Shown: piece after piece, positions 1 to 10,423 of the stretch | How positions within the stretch are numbered: position 1 is the first letter of the stretch | Layout of the letters: each line of letters starts with the position of its first letter | DNA from: VRUE01 sp963745915 | Lineage (GTDB): Bacteria > Actinomycetota > Thermoleophilia > Solirubrobacterales > 70-9 | Direction: 5' to 3' | DNA length: 64,000 bases | NCBI GenBank assembly: GCA_963745915.1 | Contig: CAVUZA010000002.1 | Location: 1,798,001 to 1,862,000 of the forward strand | Notes under the pieces: generated by a model | The model's input: only the letters and a program-made list of their open reading frames with translations | The model's database searches: none | Told to the model about the DNA's origin: nothing | Made by a program: the position numbers and the translations under genes

Positions 1-371
1 GCTCGGAAATGGCGTTCGTCGAAGCTGAGCAGGCGTCGGCTGTGCAGGCGCTCGGCGAGAACTGCGATCGAGCAGTCGGCCAGGCCCAGGCCGAGATCGG
101 CGTAGCGGGCGTCCAGTGCCGCGACTTTGGCGTAGTCCTCGCGCTCCAGGCAGGCGACCTGGAAGCGACCCGCGGCGAGATCGGCGAGAAAGCGCCGGCG
201 GGCGAATTCGCCATGCCGGGTTCCCAGCAGGTAGTCGACCTCGGCGCTGACCGGCGCGGGAATGACGAGGGGGCCCTCGGCGGTTGCAACCGCCTCGCGA
301 ACCGGCTCGAACATCCGGTCGTTGGCGTCGGCGAGGGCGACGAGCGGGGCGGCGTCGACGATCAGGGTCAC
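1..371 (-). CDS. VapC-type PIN-domain toxin, 3' end cut by window edge
   Basis: Toxin half of a type II VapBC module, a PIN-fold endoribonuclease. Reading from the GTG at 371 gives TLIVDAAPLVALAD. The PIN acids are visible at Asp6, Glu44 (SAEVDYLL), Asp99 (LADCSIAVL) and Asp118 (SFDERHF). About 123 codons are seen before the sequence runs out, so only the last few residues are probably missing. The GTG shares bases with the TGA of the upstream antitoxin (GTGA overlap), the usual sign of translational coupling in VapBC pairs. The family call is firm from the four acids and the context; the RNA target is unknown. Confidence 0.85.
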   Translation of the reverse strand, partial: MTLIVDAAPLVALADANDRMFEPVREAVATAEGPLVIPAPVSAEVDYLLGTRHGEFARRRFLADLAAGRFQVACLEREDYAKVAALDARYADLGLGLADCSIAVLAERLHSRRLLSFDERHFR

Positions 372-595
372 TCGCCGAAGCCGCGCATCAACTCATCGAC
401 GTCGTGGTCGGCGATCGAGTCGCCGGGACCCGACACGCAACCGGCGAGCTCGAAGTTGCGGTCGCCGCCGGGGGACGGTTCGTACCTGTCGATCGCCTCG
501 CGGATGATCGCGGCCTGGGGGCGGCTCTCCGCGCGAGAGAGGCGGGCGAGCCGGTCGGCCTGGGCGTCATCGAGGTAGAGGCTGGTCTTGCGCAT
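368..595 (-). CDS. VapB-type ribbon-helix-helix antitoxin
   Basis: A 75-residue antitoxin paired with the PIN toxin that follows it. The N-terminus MRKTSLYLDDAQADRLARLS, then an RREAI-like helix (IIREAIDRY, residues 30-38), is a ribbon-helix-helix DNA-binding fold that would bind the module's own promoter. The acidic C-terminus (DHDVDELMRGFGE) is the sort of tail that wraps the toxin. I chose the ATG at 595 because it begins exactly at the RHH strand; the open frame extends further upstream but encodes only arginine/proline-rich sequence. Its stop overlaps the toxin GTG. Confidence 0.85.
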   Translation of the reverse strand: MRKTSLYLDDAQADRLARLSRAESRPQAAIIREAIDRYEPSPGGDRNFELAGCVSGPGDSIADHDVDELMRGFGE

Positions 596-697
596 GGGCA
601 CAGTGTAGGGCATACGTAGGGCATGCACCGACGGATCGGCACGGCCGGTTGGTAGGCTCGCGCCGCTGCGGACGCGACGATCGGCTGAGGAGCGGGG

Positions 698-1633
698 ATG
701 AAGCGCAGGGCATTGAGCTTTACGGCGGTTTTGCTGCTGGTTGGGTTGGTCGGGGCGGAGGCGGCGGCGAAGGCGCCGGTTCCCAGGGTCGGCTGGTACG
801 AAGGCAAGACCTCGCAGCACGACGAGCTGCTGGCCGCCGGGGTGAGGGTGATCGGGCGGGGCGGGAACCTGACCGTGGGGCTGAACATGGGGATCGAGGT
901 CAAGTGCCCGAGGCGGACCGCGATGACGCTGAGCACGACGCGGACGGTCGTCGGCAAATCAGATGGTGCGCTCGGCGCTCCCGTGCGGCTCGGGCGGAAC
1001 GCGACCTTCGCCCTGAACCGCACCGTACCCCGCGGCGTCGGCGGCAGCATGAGGGTCAGGATCGTCGGCAGGTTCCGCTCGGCGACCAAGGTGACCGGCA
1101 CGATCCTGCTCTCCGAGGTCGAGGACGAGGCGGCGCCCGAAGCCAGCTGCGACGGCGTGCAGAAGATCGCCTTCGTCGCCCATTACGCGCCCAGGAAGGG
1201 GGTCGCTCCCAGCTACGGCTTCTACTTCGGCCAGACCGTCGGGCCGCCCGAAGACGGCAACGTCGAGGTCCACGAAACCGAAGCCAAGGTGGTCAGGGTC
1301 GGCAAGCGCCAGGGGGCTCAGGTCAGGGTGAGCGGCTTCCTGCCCGACCACTGCGACGGCACCCAGATGCCGGGCGGATTCGCCGTGCTGGAAAAGACCC
1401 CGATCCCGATCGAGCGCGGCCGCTTCGGGCTGGACCGCACGACGCATCCCACGCTCGCCTCGGGCCTGGGCAGGGGAACGATGAGGACGGTCGTGCTGGG
1501 CAAGTTCCGCTCCCCGGTCAAGCTCGCGATCGAGGTCTTCGTCGAACTCTCCTTCAGCGTCAAGTTCCCCGGGCAGCCCGAGATCGCGGGCACCTGCACC
1601 GGGCGACAGACCGGCGTCGCCCTGCACCGGTAG
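698..1633 (+). CDS. Secreted protein of unknown function with an internal duplication
   Basis: A 311-residue protein with a Sec signal peptide (basic MKRR, hydrophobic core to about residue 22, AEAAAKA cleavage region). I do not recognise the family. The mature part looks like two related halves: each ends with a V-G-x-F-R-S-x-x-K-(V/L) strand followed by an acidic beta segment (around residues 122-140 and 269-285), suggesting a duplicated beta-sandwich of about 130 residues. Each half has cysteines near its end that could form disulfides. The ATG at 698 follows GAGGAGCGGGG, a reasonable ribosome-binding site. It stands alone between a VapBC module and a convergent helicase gene. Confidence 0.7.
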   Translation: MKRRALSFTAVLLLVGLVGAEAAAKAPVPRVGWYEGKTSQHDELLAAGVRVIGRGGNLTVGLNMGIEVKCPRRTAMTLSTTRTVVGKSDGALGAPVRLGRNATFALNRTVPRGVGGSMRVRIVGRFRSATKVTGTILLSEVEDEAAPEASCDGVQKIAFVAHYAPRKGVAPSYGFYFGQTVGPPEDGNVEVHETEAKVVRVGKRQGAQVRVSGFLPDHCDGTQMPGGFAVLEKTPIPIERGRFGLDRTTHPTLASGLGRGTMRTVVLGKFRSPVKLAIEVFVELSFSVKFPGQPEIAGTCTGRQTGVALHR

Positions 1634-1646
1634 CGCCGCGGCCGGC

Positions 1647-2843
1647 TCAGGCAGCCGCTTTACTGCGCCGCCGGCGGTTGCGACTGCGGTTGCGGCGGCG
1701 ACGGGGCTGCCCGGACTGCGCCGGCTTCGCGGCGGCCCGGCCCGGGGCGCCGGAGCCGCCGTCCAGCCCGAGGCTGGCGACGATCTGGCGCATCTCATCC
1801 GCCTGGTCGGCGAGGACGAAGCTGATCCCGGTCCCGGTGCGCCCGGCCCGGCCGGTGCGGCCGACGCGGTGGACGTAGGCGTCGCGGTCGCCGGGGGCGT
1901 CGTAGTTGATCACCCGGGCGACGTCGGGGACGTCGATGCCGCGGGCGGCGACGTCGGTCGCGACCAGGGTCATCACCTCGCCGCGCTCGAACTGGGCCAG
2001 TGCCCGCTCGCGCTGGCCCTGGCTCTTGTTGCCGTGCATCGCGACGGCGTCGACCTGGCGGGCGCGCAGCCGTTTGACCAGGCGGTCGGCGCCGCGCTTG
2101 GTGCGGACGAAGACCAGCGAGCGGCCGTCGCCGTCGGCGACGTGCTCGACCAGCCGCTCGAGCTTGGCGCCCTGCGAGTCGACCTCGAGGAAGCGGTGCT
2201 CGATGCTGGCCTCGGAGCGCTCGGGCTCGGCGTGGGTGTGGGAGCGCGCGTCGTGGGTGTAGGCGGCGGCGATGCGGCCGGTGGCGCCCTCCAGGGTCGC
2301 CGAGAAGAACAGGGTCTGGCGGTCGGCCGGGGTCTGGTTGACGATCCGGTCGACGGCGGGCCGGAAGCCCATGTCGAGCATCCGGTCGGCCTCGTCGAGG
2401 ACGAGCAGCTGGACGCGGCCGAGCGAGACGGCGCCGCGGCCGAGCAGGTCCTCGAGCCGGCCGGGGGTGGCGACGAGGATGTCGGCCCGCCGCGCGGCGG
2501 AGATCTGGGGTCCCATGCCGACGCCGCCGTAGACGGCGGCGATGCGCAGCCCGCGGGCCTTGGCGAGCGTCGTCAGCTCGGCGACGATCTGGGTCGCCAG
2601 CTCGCGGGTGGGGGCGAGGACGAGGGCCGCGGGGCGCTTGCCCCCGGGGCGGACCAGGTCGACCAGGGGGACGCCGAAGGCGAGCGTCTTGCCCGACCCG
2701 GTCGGCGACTGGGCGAGCAGGTCATGGCCGGCGAGCGCGTCGCGGACGACCATCTCCTGGATCGGGAACGGCTGGACTATCGAGCGGGCCCGGAGGGCGT
2801 CGACGACAGGCTTCGAGGTGCCGAGATCGGCGAAGGTAGCGAT
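1647..2843 (-). CDS. DEAD-box RNA helicase (RhlE-like), apparent ATC start
   Basis: ATP-dependent RNA helicase of superfamily 2. Read from the ATC at 2843 (398 residues) it has the complete Q motif (aromatic F in TFADLG, then PFPIQ near residues 26-30), motif I SPTGSGKT (about 46-53), Ia PTRELA, Ib TPGRL, II DEAD (about 150), III SAT, V TDVAARGIDV and VI HRVGRTGRAG, plus an Arg/Lys-rich tail typical of RhlE-type helicases. The first ATG (2753) lies after the Q motif and would delete it. A TGA closes the frame at 2847-2849 and no ATG, GTG or TTG lies between, but AAGGAG sits 7 nt before ATC. Either translation starts at ATC or a base is missing here. Confidence 0.9.
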   Translation of the reverse strand: MATFADLGTSKPVVDALRARSIVQPFPIQEMVVRDALAGHDLLAQSPTGSGKTLAFGVPLVDLVRPGGKRPAALVLAPTRELATQIVAELTTLAKARGLRIAAVYGGVGMGPQISAARRADILVATPGRLEDLLGRGAVSLGRVQLLVLDEADRMLDMGFRPAVDRIVNQTPADRQTLFFSATLEGATGRIAAAYTHDARSHTHAEPERSEASIEHRFLEVDSQGAKLERLVEHVADGDGRSLVFVRTKRGADRLVKRLRARQVDAVAMHGNKSQGQRERALAQFERGEVMTLVATDVAARGIDVPDVARVINYDAPGDRDAYVHRVGRTGRAGRTGTGISFVLADQADEMRQIVASLGLDGGSGAPGRAAAKPAQSGQPRRRRNRSRNRRRRSKAAA

Positions 2844-3006
2844 GTTTCAACTCCTTGATTGAACGACTAGGGGAGATCCTGCGACCCCAAGGCGCCAATC
2901 GGACACGTGGAGGAAACGGAACCTCTCGGGCGGCGAATCGGCCAAGCCCGACCGGGCCACCGTAGCAGCACGCGGCCCGGCGAGGCTTCTCCCCGCCCGC
3001 ACCGGC

Positions 3007-3315
3007 TCAACTCCTGCGCGCCGCGCCCGAGCGCCGCCGCCGGCTCTTCGCCGAGCCGTTGCCGTTGGCGCGCTCGCCGTCGACCTCGCGGTAGAAGTGC
3101 TCGGTCGCGCCGCGCACCGGGCGTTCGTCGACCAGCTCGATCAGGCCCGAGTCCGAGAGCTCGGTGACGTGGTAGTTGACGTTGCTGAGCGGCGTGCGCA
3201 GCTCGTAGCTGAGGTCGCTGGGGGAGAGGGTGCGGCCGCCGTCCATGCTCAGCACTTCGAGGATCGAGATCCGCAGCGGGTGGGTATTGGCACGGGCAAG
3301 GAGTTGCCAGTTCAT
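3007..3315 (-). CDS. Small winged-helix (ArsR-like) regulator
   Basis: A 102-residue DNA-binding protein. Residues 1-80 form a winged helix: ANTHPLRISILEVL, then LSPSDLSYEL and the recognition helix PLSNVNYHVTELSDSGLIEL, with a wing ending in RGATEHFYR. The tail is basic and disordered (SAKSRRRRSGAARRS). No metal-binding cysteines are present, so a metal sensor is unlikely. The start at 3315 follows GGAGGAAT. It is divergent from the large secreted protein at 3443 and may control it. A longer relative with the same layout lies at 53865-54593. Confidence 0.8.
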   Translation of the reverse strand: MNWQLLARANTHPLRISILEVLSMDGGRTLSPSDLSYELRTPLSNVNYHVTELSDSGLIELVDERPVRGATEHFYREVDGERANGNGSAKSRRRRSGAARRS

Positions 3316-3339
3316 GAGCGATTCCTCCGTCGATTCCGA

Positions 3340-3411
3340 TTGGTGGGTACCAACTTGTCGGCTAATTGATACCAAAAAATGATGATGCAAATCCTTAAAA
3401 TCGGGTAGTAT
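3340..3411. promoter_or_regulatory. Divergent promoter region with operator-like inverted repeat
   Basis: The AT-rich spacer between the HTH gene and the secreted repeat protein contains the inverted repeat TTGGT-GGGT-ACCAA (3340-3353). It also holds GTATCAAT on the minus strand (3365-3372), a plausible -10 for the regulator that recurs at the same distance ahead of the second HTH gene (54638-54645). TAGTAT (3406-3411) is a plausible -10 for the rightward gene. The assignments are by eye. Confidence 0.4.
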
Positions 3412-3442
3412 CCCTGGCATGGTCTTTGGGAAGGAGACGCGA

Positions 3443-6313
3443 ATGGGCGCAGGTGCAGGGGTTTTTCGCACGATTGGGGTTCTGGCCGCGGCGATGGCGC
3501 TGACGCTGCTCGGCGCGCCGGGGGCGGCGGCGGAGGAGATCGACGACTCGACGATCATCGCCCCGCAGCACGAGCCCCACCAGGCCGACGACGGCTGGCA
3601 GGCGGGGACCTGCGCGATCGACACGCCCCCCTGCTCGGTCGACACCCCGGCCCAGTACTTCGAACAGGCCGCCGGCCACCCGCCGGTCGGCTTCACCCAG
3701 ATCCTGGTCAAGAGCGAAGGCGGCAAACCGGTAGGCAACCTGAAGACTGTGCGCGTCGACCTCCCCGTCGGCCTCTCGGTCAACCCGCAGGCGACCGCGG
3801 CCCAGTGCGAGGTGGGCGCCGGCGAGCACCCCGACAGCACCACCTGCCCGCTGGCGAGCAAAGTCGGCGAAAGCCAGGTCACCGTCTCCGACCTGCTCGG
3901 CGCCCCGGTGCCCCTGGTCGTGCCCGTCTACAACGTCGTCCCCAACCAGGGGGAACCGGCGCGCTTCGGCTTCAGCCTGCTCGGCAGCGACGTCTACCTC
4001 GAGGCCGACGTCGCCTGGGACGGCGACTTCCACGAGGGCTTCACGATCCACGCCGTCAACCTCGAAGAGGAAGGGCTGCCGCTGCCGCCGCTCGGCGAAC
4101 TGCTCGCGGTCAGGCTGCTGAAGAACCGGCTGGTCTTCGACGGCCGCTCCGGCGACGGCACCTTCATCACCACGCCGAGCACCTGTTATGACCCCGAAGG
4201 CGCGGCCGCCTTCGCGCACGTCTACTCCACCTACCTGCGCGCCGACTCCTACGAGGACGAAGACCCGGCCTTCCCCGCCGGCTCGCCCTTCATCGAGTCG
4301 CCGCTGCCGCCGGGCAAAAAGCCGCTCGAATGCGACTCGATCCCCTTCGACCCCTCGATCGCGGTTGAGCCGGGGAGCTCCAGCACCGACGCCCCGGCCG
4401 GGCCGCGGGTCGACGTCGACGTCCCCTTCGAACCCGACCCGCTCGAGCAGGCCCGCTCCAACCTGCGCAAGGCCGAGGTGACGCTGCCCGCCGGCATGGG
4501 CCTCAACCCCTCGGCCGCCAACGGCCTGCAGACCTGCTCGGACGCCCAGTTCGGCATCCACACGCGCAACCCGGTCGCCTGCCCGGCGGCGTCGAAGGTC
4601 GGCACGGTCGCGATCGAGACGCCGCCGCTGCCGGAAGGCTCGCTGGGCGGCGAGGTCTACGTCGCCCGCCAATTCAGCCGCGACCCGCTCTCCGGCGAGG
4701 AGTACCGGATCTTCGTCCACGCCGCGTCGCAGCGCTACGGGGTCTCGGTGCGGCTCGCCGGCCACGTCGCCGCCGACCCGCGGACCGGGGTGCTGACCAC
4801 GACCTTCGACGACAGCCAGTTCGGCGGCCTGCCCCAGGTCCCGTTCAGCCGCTTCGTCCTCGACTTCGACGATGGCCCCCACGCGGTGCTGACCACGCCG
4901 CCGACCTGCGGGCCGAGCCGGACCGCATCCCGCATGACTCCCTGGTCCGGCAATCCCGCCGCCACCCCCGGCGCAGCGTTCTCCCTGACGAGTGCGCCGG
5001 GGGGCGGCGGGTGTGCGCGGCAGATGGGCGAGCGGCCCTTCGCACCCGGCTTCTCCGCCCACGCCAGCAACCCGCGCGGCGGCACCTTCACCGACTTCTC
5101 GGTCGGCGTCGGACGCGCCGACGGCGAGCAGGAGCTGAAGAGCGTCGACGTCACCCTGCCGCCCGGGCTGACCGCGAAGCTGGCCGGCGTCCGCTACTGC
5201 CCCGAGGCGACGATCGCCGCCGCCGCGGCCAACGCGGGCACCGCCGAGTCGGCGGCCGCGAGCTGTCCGGGCGCCAGCCTCGTCGGCAGCGCCGCGGTCG
5301 CCGCCGGCGCCGGTCCCGACCCGGTCCAGATCGCCGGCAGAGTCTTCCTCGCAGGGCCCTATCACGGCGCCCCCCTCTCCCTGGCAGTGATCACCCCCGC
5401 CACGGCCGGGCCGTTCGATCTCGGCACGGCCGTGGTGAGGGTGGCGCTGTTCGTCGACCCGCGGACGGCTCAAGTGACGGCGGTCTCCGACCCGATCCCG
5501 CACGTATTCGGCGGCGCCAACCTGCACGTCCGCTCGGTCGACGTCAGCCTCGACCGGCCGCGGTTCGGGATCAACCCGACCAGCTGCGCGCCACTCGCGG
5601 TCGGCGCCGGCCTGCACGGCGGCGGCGCCAACCCGCTCGACCCGGGCGCCTTCAGCTCGTTCGGCGCCTCGGCTCCGTTCCAGGTCGGCGGCTGCGAGCG
5701 GCTCGGCTTCCGGCCGAAGCTCTACATGCGCGTTTTCGGCGGCACCCGCCGGGCGAAGAGCCCGAAGCTGCGGGCGATCCTGGTGGCGCGCGACGGCGAC
5801 GCCAACATCGGCCGCGCCGCGGTCACCCTGCCCAAGGCGCTCTACCTCGAACAGGCGAGCCTGGCCAACGTCTGCACCCGGGTCCAGTTCGCCGCCCACC
5901 GGTGCCCGCGCGACTCGATCTACGGCTTCGCCCGCGCCTACACGCCGCTGCTCGACGGCCCCCTGCAGGGCCCGGTCTACCTGCGCTCCTCCGACAACCA
6001 ACTGCCCGACATGGTCGCCTCGCTGCACGGCCAGGTCGACATCGAGCTGGCCGGCCGGATCGACAGCGTCAAGGGCCGCATCCGCAACACCTTCGACGTC
6101 GTCCCCGACGTGCCGGTCTCGAAGTTCATCCTCACCGTGCGCGGCGGCAAGCGCCGCGGCCTCCTGGTCAACTCACGCAACCTCTGCACCCACCGCTATA
6201 AGGCGGTCGCCCGCTTCCGAGGCCAGAATGGCAAGCACGCCAACGTGCGCCCCAAGCTGCGCGCCCCCTGCCGCCACAAGAAGCACCGTCACCACCGCGC
6301 CAAGCGTCGGTGA
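3443..6313 (+). CDS. Large secreted repeat protein of unknown function
   Basis: A 956-residue exported protein. I start it at the ATG at 3443, which follows AAGGAG by 6 nt and opens directly into a signal peptide (FRTIGVLAAAMALTLLGAPGAAAEE); an ATG 24 nt upstream has no such site. The mature chain consists of about four degenerate repeats of 150-230 residues. Each begins V-x-L-P-x-G-(L/M)-x-x-N-P, then has a pair of cysteines flanking a CPxxSxVG motif and a G-x-V-Y-(V/L) strand, and usually closes with a VPVSKF-like strand and another Cys. The C-terminus is very basic (HKKHRHHRAKRR). I recognise this architecture as common in Thermoleophilia genomes but know no assigned function; a surface or envelope role is inference. 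Confidence 0.75.
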   Translation: MGAGAGVFRTIGVLAAAMALTLLGAPGAAAEEIDDSTIIAPQHEPHQADDGWQAGTCAIDTPPCSVDTPAQYFEQAAGHPPVGFTQILVKSEGGKPVGNLKTVRVDLPVGLSVNPQATAAQCEVGAGEHPDSTTCPLASKVGESQVTVSDLLGAPVPLVVPVYNVVPNQGEPARFGFSLLGSDVYLEADVAWDGDFHEGFTIHAVNLEEEGLPLPPLGELLAVRLLKNRLVFDGRSGDGTFITTPSTCYDPEGAAAFAHVYSTYLRADSYEDEDPAFPAGSPFIESPLPPGKKPLECDSIPFDPSIAVEPGSSSTDAPAGPRVDVDVPFEPDPLEQARSNLRKAEVTLPAGMGLNPSAANGLQTCSDAQFGIHTRNPVACPAASKVGTVAIETPPLPEGSLGGEVYVARQFSRDPLSGEEYRIFVHAASQRYGVSVRLAGHVAADPRTGVLTTTFDDSQFGGLPQVPFSRFVLDFDDGPHAVLTTPPTCGPSRTASRMTPWSGNPAATPGAAFSLTSAPGGGGCARQMGERPFAPGFSAHASNPRGGTFTDFSVGVGRADGEQELKSVDVTLPPGLTAKLAGVRYCPEATIAAAAANAGTAESAAASCPGASLVGSAAVAAGAGPDPVQIAGRVFLAGPYHGAPLSLAVITPATAGPFDLGTAVVRVALFVDPRTAQVTAVSDPIPHVFGGANLHVRSVDVSLDRPRFGINPTSCAPLAVGAGLHGGGANPLDPGAFSSFGASAPFQVGGCERLGFRPKLYMRVFGGTRRAKSPKLRAILVARDGDANIGRAAVTLPKALYLEQASLANVCTRVQFAAHRCPRDSIYGFARAYTPLLDGPLQGPVYLRSSDNQLPDMVASLHGQVDIELAGRIDSVKGRIRNTFDVVPDVPVSKFILTVRGGKRRGLLVNSRNLCTHRYKAVARFRGQNGKHANVRPKLRAPCRHKKHRHHRAKRR

Positions 6314-6428
6314 GGACGGATCCGGCAGGGGTGGAGCGTCTTGTACTTTTTCGCGGCCGCTCCCCCGGGCGACAGCCAATTCCGGAACCTCGAAAAAGTT
6401 AAGCGAAACCCCTGCCCGATCCGTCCTC
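6312..6428. terminator. Long inverted repeat between convergent genes
   Basis: Arms of 21 bp (6312-6332 and 6408-6428, one mismatch) flank a 75-nt interior that has its own stem ACTTTTTCG / CGAAAAAGT (6345-6353 and 6391-6399). It separates the 3' ends of the repeat protein and the SDR gene, so it could end transcription in both directions. The outer arm begins inside the stop codon region of the rightward gene. Confidence 0.55.
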
Positions 6429-6429
6429 C

Positions 6430-7143
6430 TCAGGTCGGCTGTGCGGTCGGGCGAATGAGGATCTCGTTGACGTCGACCCCGGGGCGCTGCTCTAGCGCGT
6501 AGAGCACCGCATTGGCGATGTCTTCGTCGCGCAGGGCCCAGTCGCCCGGGCGGTTGTCGAAGAACGGGGTGTCGGTCATCCCCGGCTCGATCAGGGTGAC
6601 CTTGATCTCGTGGTTGTCGTGCATCTGGCGCAGCTCGGCGCGCAGTGCCTCGCCGATCGCGGTCGCCGCCCACTTGGTCGCCGAGTAGAGCGAGCCGGGC
6701 AGCGCCCGGCGGCCGGCGACCGAACTGGTGACGAGGAAGTGGCCGTCGCCGCGCTCGAGCAGGTGGGGGAGGGTGGCGCGGATCGTCAGCGCCACGCCGT
6801 AGACGTTGGTCAGCACCATCGAGCGCCAGTGCTCGGGGGACTCCTCGAGGAAGCCGCGCGAGGCGCCGAAGCCGGCGTTGGCGAACACCGCGTCGATCCG
6901 CCCGAAGCGCTCCAGCGCCGTCGCCGCCAGCGCCTCGACCTCGTCCCACTCGGTCACGTCGCAGCGCACCGCCACCGCCCGCTCCGGTCCGCCCAGCTCC
7001 TGTGCAAGCTCCTCGAGCTCGTCGATCCGCCGCGCCGCCAGCACCAGCCGGTACTTCCCGGCTGCCGCTCGGGCGGCGGCAGCCCCTATCCCGCTGGAGG
7101 CTCCCGTAATCAGCAGGACCGGATGGTCGTCGTTATCGGCCAC
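6430..7143 (-). CDS. Short-chain dehydrogenase/reductase
   Basis: A classical SDR of 237 residues that would oxidise or reduce a small alcohol or ketone with NAD(P). It has the Rossmann glycine motif TGASSGIG (about residues 11-18), the NAG motif (FANAGFG), the catalytic Ser in VTSSVAG and the YSATK catalytic Tyr/Lys, then a PGMTDTPF segment. I chose the GTG at 7143 because it lies just before the first beta strand (VLLITGAS); earlier ATG codons would put the N-terminus inside the 26-bp palindrome at 7171-7239. The substrate cannot be read from the sequence. Confidence 0.85.
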   Translation of the reverse strand: MADNDDHPVLLITGASSGIGAAAARAAAGKYRLVLAARRIDELEELAQELGGPERAVAVRCDVTEWDEVEALAATALERFGRIDAVFANAGFGASRGFLEESPEHWRSMVLTNVYGVALTIRATLPHLLERGDGHFLVTSSVAGRRALPGSLYSATKWAATAIGEALRAELRQMHDNHEIKVTLIEPGMTDTPFFDNRPGDWALRDEDIANAVLYALEQRPGVDVNEILIRPTAQPT

Positions 7144-7170
7144 CGGTCGATTCTTCCAGCTTCGTTCGGC

Positions 7171-7239
7171 GGGCGAGCGCATCAGGGTCGGCGGACACTC
7201 CAGCGCGAAGCGCGTCCGCCGACCCTGATGCGCTCGCCC
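7171..7239. repeat. Perfect 26-bp inverted repeat in divergent intergenic region
   Basis: Arms 7171-7196 and 7214-7239 are perfectly complementary around a 17-nt loop that begins ACTCCAGCG. The same nine bases open the conserved 24-nt loop of the hairpins at 45483-45562 and 57698-57749. It lies between the start of the SDR gene and the start of ccmE, so it is not at a gene end. Confidence 0.8.
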
Positions 7240-7259
7240 ATCCAACGCGGGTTGCGATA

Positions 7260-7659
7260 ATGCTTGGCCCCGTGGACCCGCAGCGCAAACGGAAGATTCG
7301 GCTGGTGGTGGCGCTCAGCGTCGCCGTCTTGCTTGCGGTAGCGCTCGTCTATACGTCGTTCAGCGCCTCGACCGATGCGAAGGAGCCGTCGCAGCTGTTG
7401 AGCGCAGCGCCCGGGACCAGCTACGACCTGACCGGCAAGGTGGTCGAGGGCTCGGTCAGCCACGAAGGGGAGACGCTGCGCTTCCGGGTCGCCGACCGGG
7501 ACGGGGGCGCGAGCATCCCCGTCTCCTACGCGGGCACCGTGCCCGATCCATTCCGCGGTGGGCGCGAGATCGTGCTCACCGGGGAGCTCGCCGCCGGCGG
7601 CGTCTTCGTCGGCGAGCGCGACAAGCTGGTCACCAAGTGCCCGTCGAAGTTCACCGCGG

Positions 7660-7670
<11 letters not shown>
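7260..7670 (+). CDS. ccmE: Cytochrome c maturation heme chaperone CcmE (Cys-type)
   Basis: CcmE carries heme covalently on the outer face of the membrane and passes it to the CcmF ligation complex. This 136-residue copy has one N-terminal membrane anchor (about residues 13-33) and the OB-fold core (YDLTGKVVEGSV, LRFRVAD, IPVSYAGTVPDPF, GREIVLTGEL). The heme-binding site, HxxxY in classical CcmE, reads CPSKF: Cys replaces His, as in the known archaeal and some bacterial CxxxY forms, and Phe replaces the Tyr. Its last codons overlap the start of ccmF by 11 nt. Confidence 0.9.
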
Positions 7671-10082
<2,412 letters not shown>

Positions 10083-10086
<4 letters not shown>

Positions 10087-10316
10087 ATCTTCAGCAGGAC
10101 GAGGGTGTTGAGGACGAAGATCACGGCGAAGAAGATCGTCGCCCGGTCGAGGTTGCGCTCGACCATCGAGCCGCCGCCGAAGGCGCTGCCGCCGCCGCCG
10201 ATGCCGAAGGCGCCGGAGAGGCCGGTGTCTTTGCCCGAGTGGAGCAGGATCAGGAAGATCAGCACCACCGAGATGATCACCTGCAGGAAGCCCAGGAACG
10301 TGTACACGCCGGGCAT
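10083..10316 (-). CDS. secG: Preprotein translocase subunit SecG
   Basis: A small (77-residue) membrane subunit that assists the SecYEG channel. Two hydrophobic helices (about residues 3-25 and 53-75) flank the conserved glycine-rich cytoplasmic loop HSGKDTGLSGAFGIGGGGSAFG, which is diagnostic for SecG. I take the ATG at 10316 rather than the longer open frame, because upstream residues are not SecG-like and would overlap the palindrome at 10323-10341. Confidence 0.9.
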
Positions 10317-10322
10317 GGTAGC

Positions 10323-10341
10323 GCCTGAAACAGTTTCAGGC
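10323..10341. promoter_or_regulatory. Operator-like palindrome between secG and alkB
   Basis: GCCTGAAAC-A-GTTTCAGGC is a perfect 9-bp inverted repeat around one base, in the shared promoter region of secG and alkB. It has the size of a TetR-family operator, but AT-rich promoter sequence separates it from alkB, so it could equally serve secG. Confidence 0.4.
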
Positions 10342-10376
10342 CGTTTGTTGCGCTGGTTTACAAATGCCGCTATCGT

Positions 10377-10409
10377 GTCAACCACGCACACGTCAACGTG
10401 GGTTTTGAC
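10377..10409. promoter_or_regulatory. Probable operator directly upstream of alkB
   Basis: GTCAACCACG...CGTGGGTTTTGAC forms an imperfect inverted repeat enclosing a perfect one, CACGT-CA-ACGTG (10389-10400). It ends one base before the AAGGAGG of alkB, where a bound repressor would block transcription. The TetR regulator two genes downstream is the natural candidate. Confidence 0.45.
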
Positions 10410-10423
10410 AAGGAGGAACGTCG

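Noticed and set aside
3395..6028. An 877-codon minus-strand open frame opposite the secreted repeat protein
   Set aside because: Arg/Gly/Val-rich antisense translation of a high-GC gene; the plus-strand frame has a signal peptide, ribosome-binding site and repeats.
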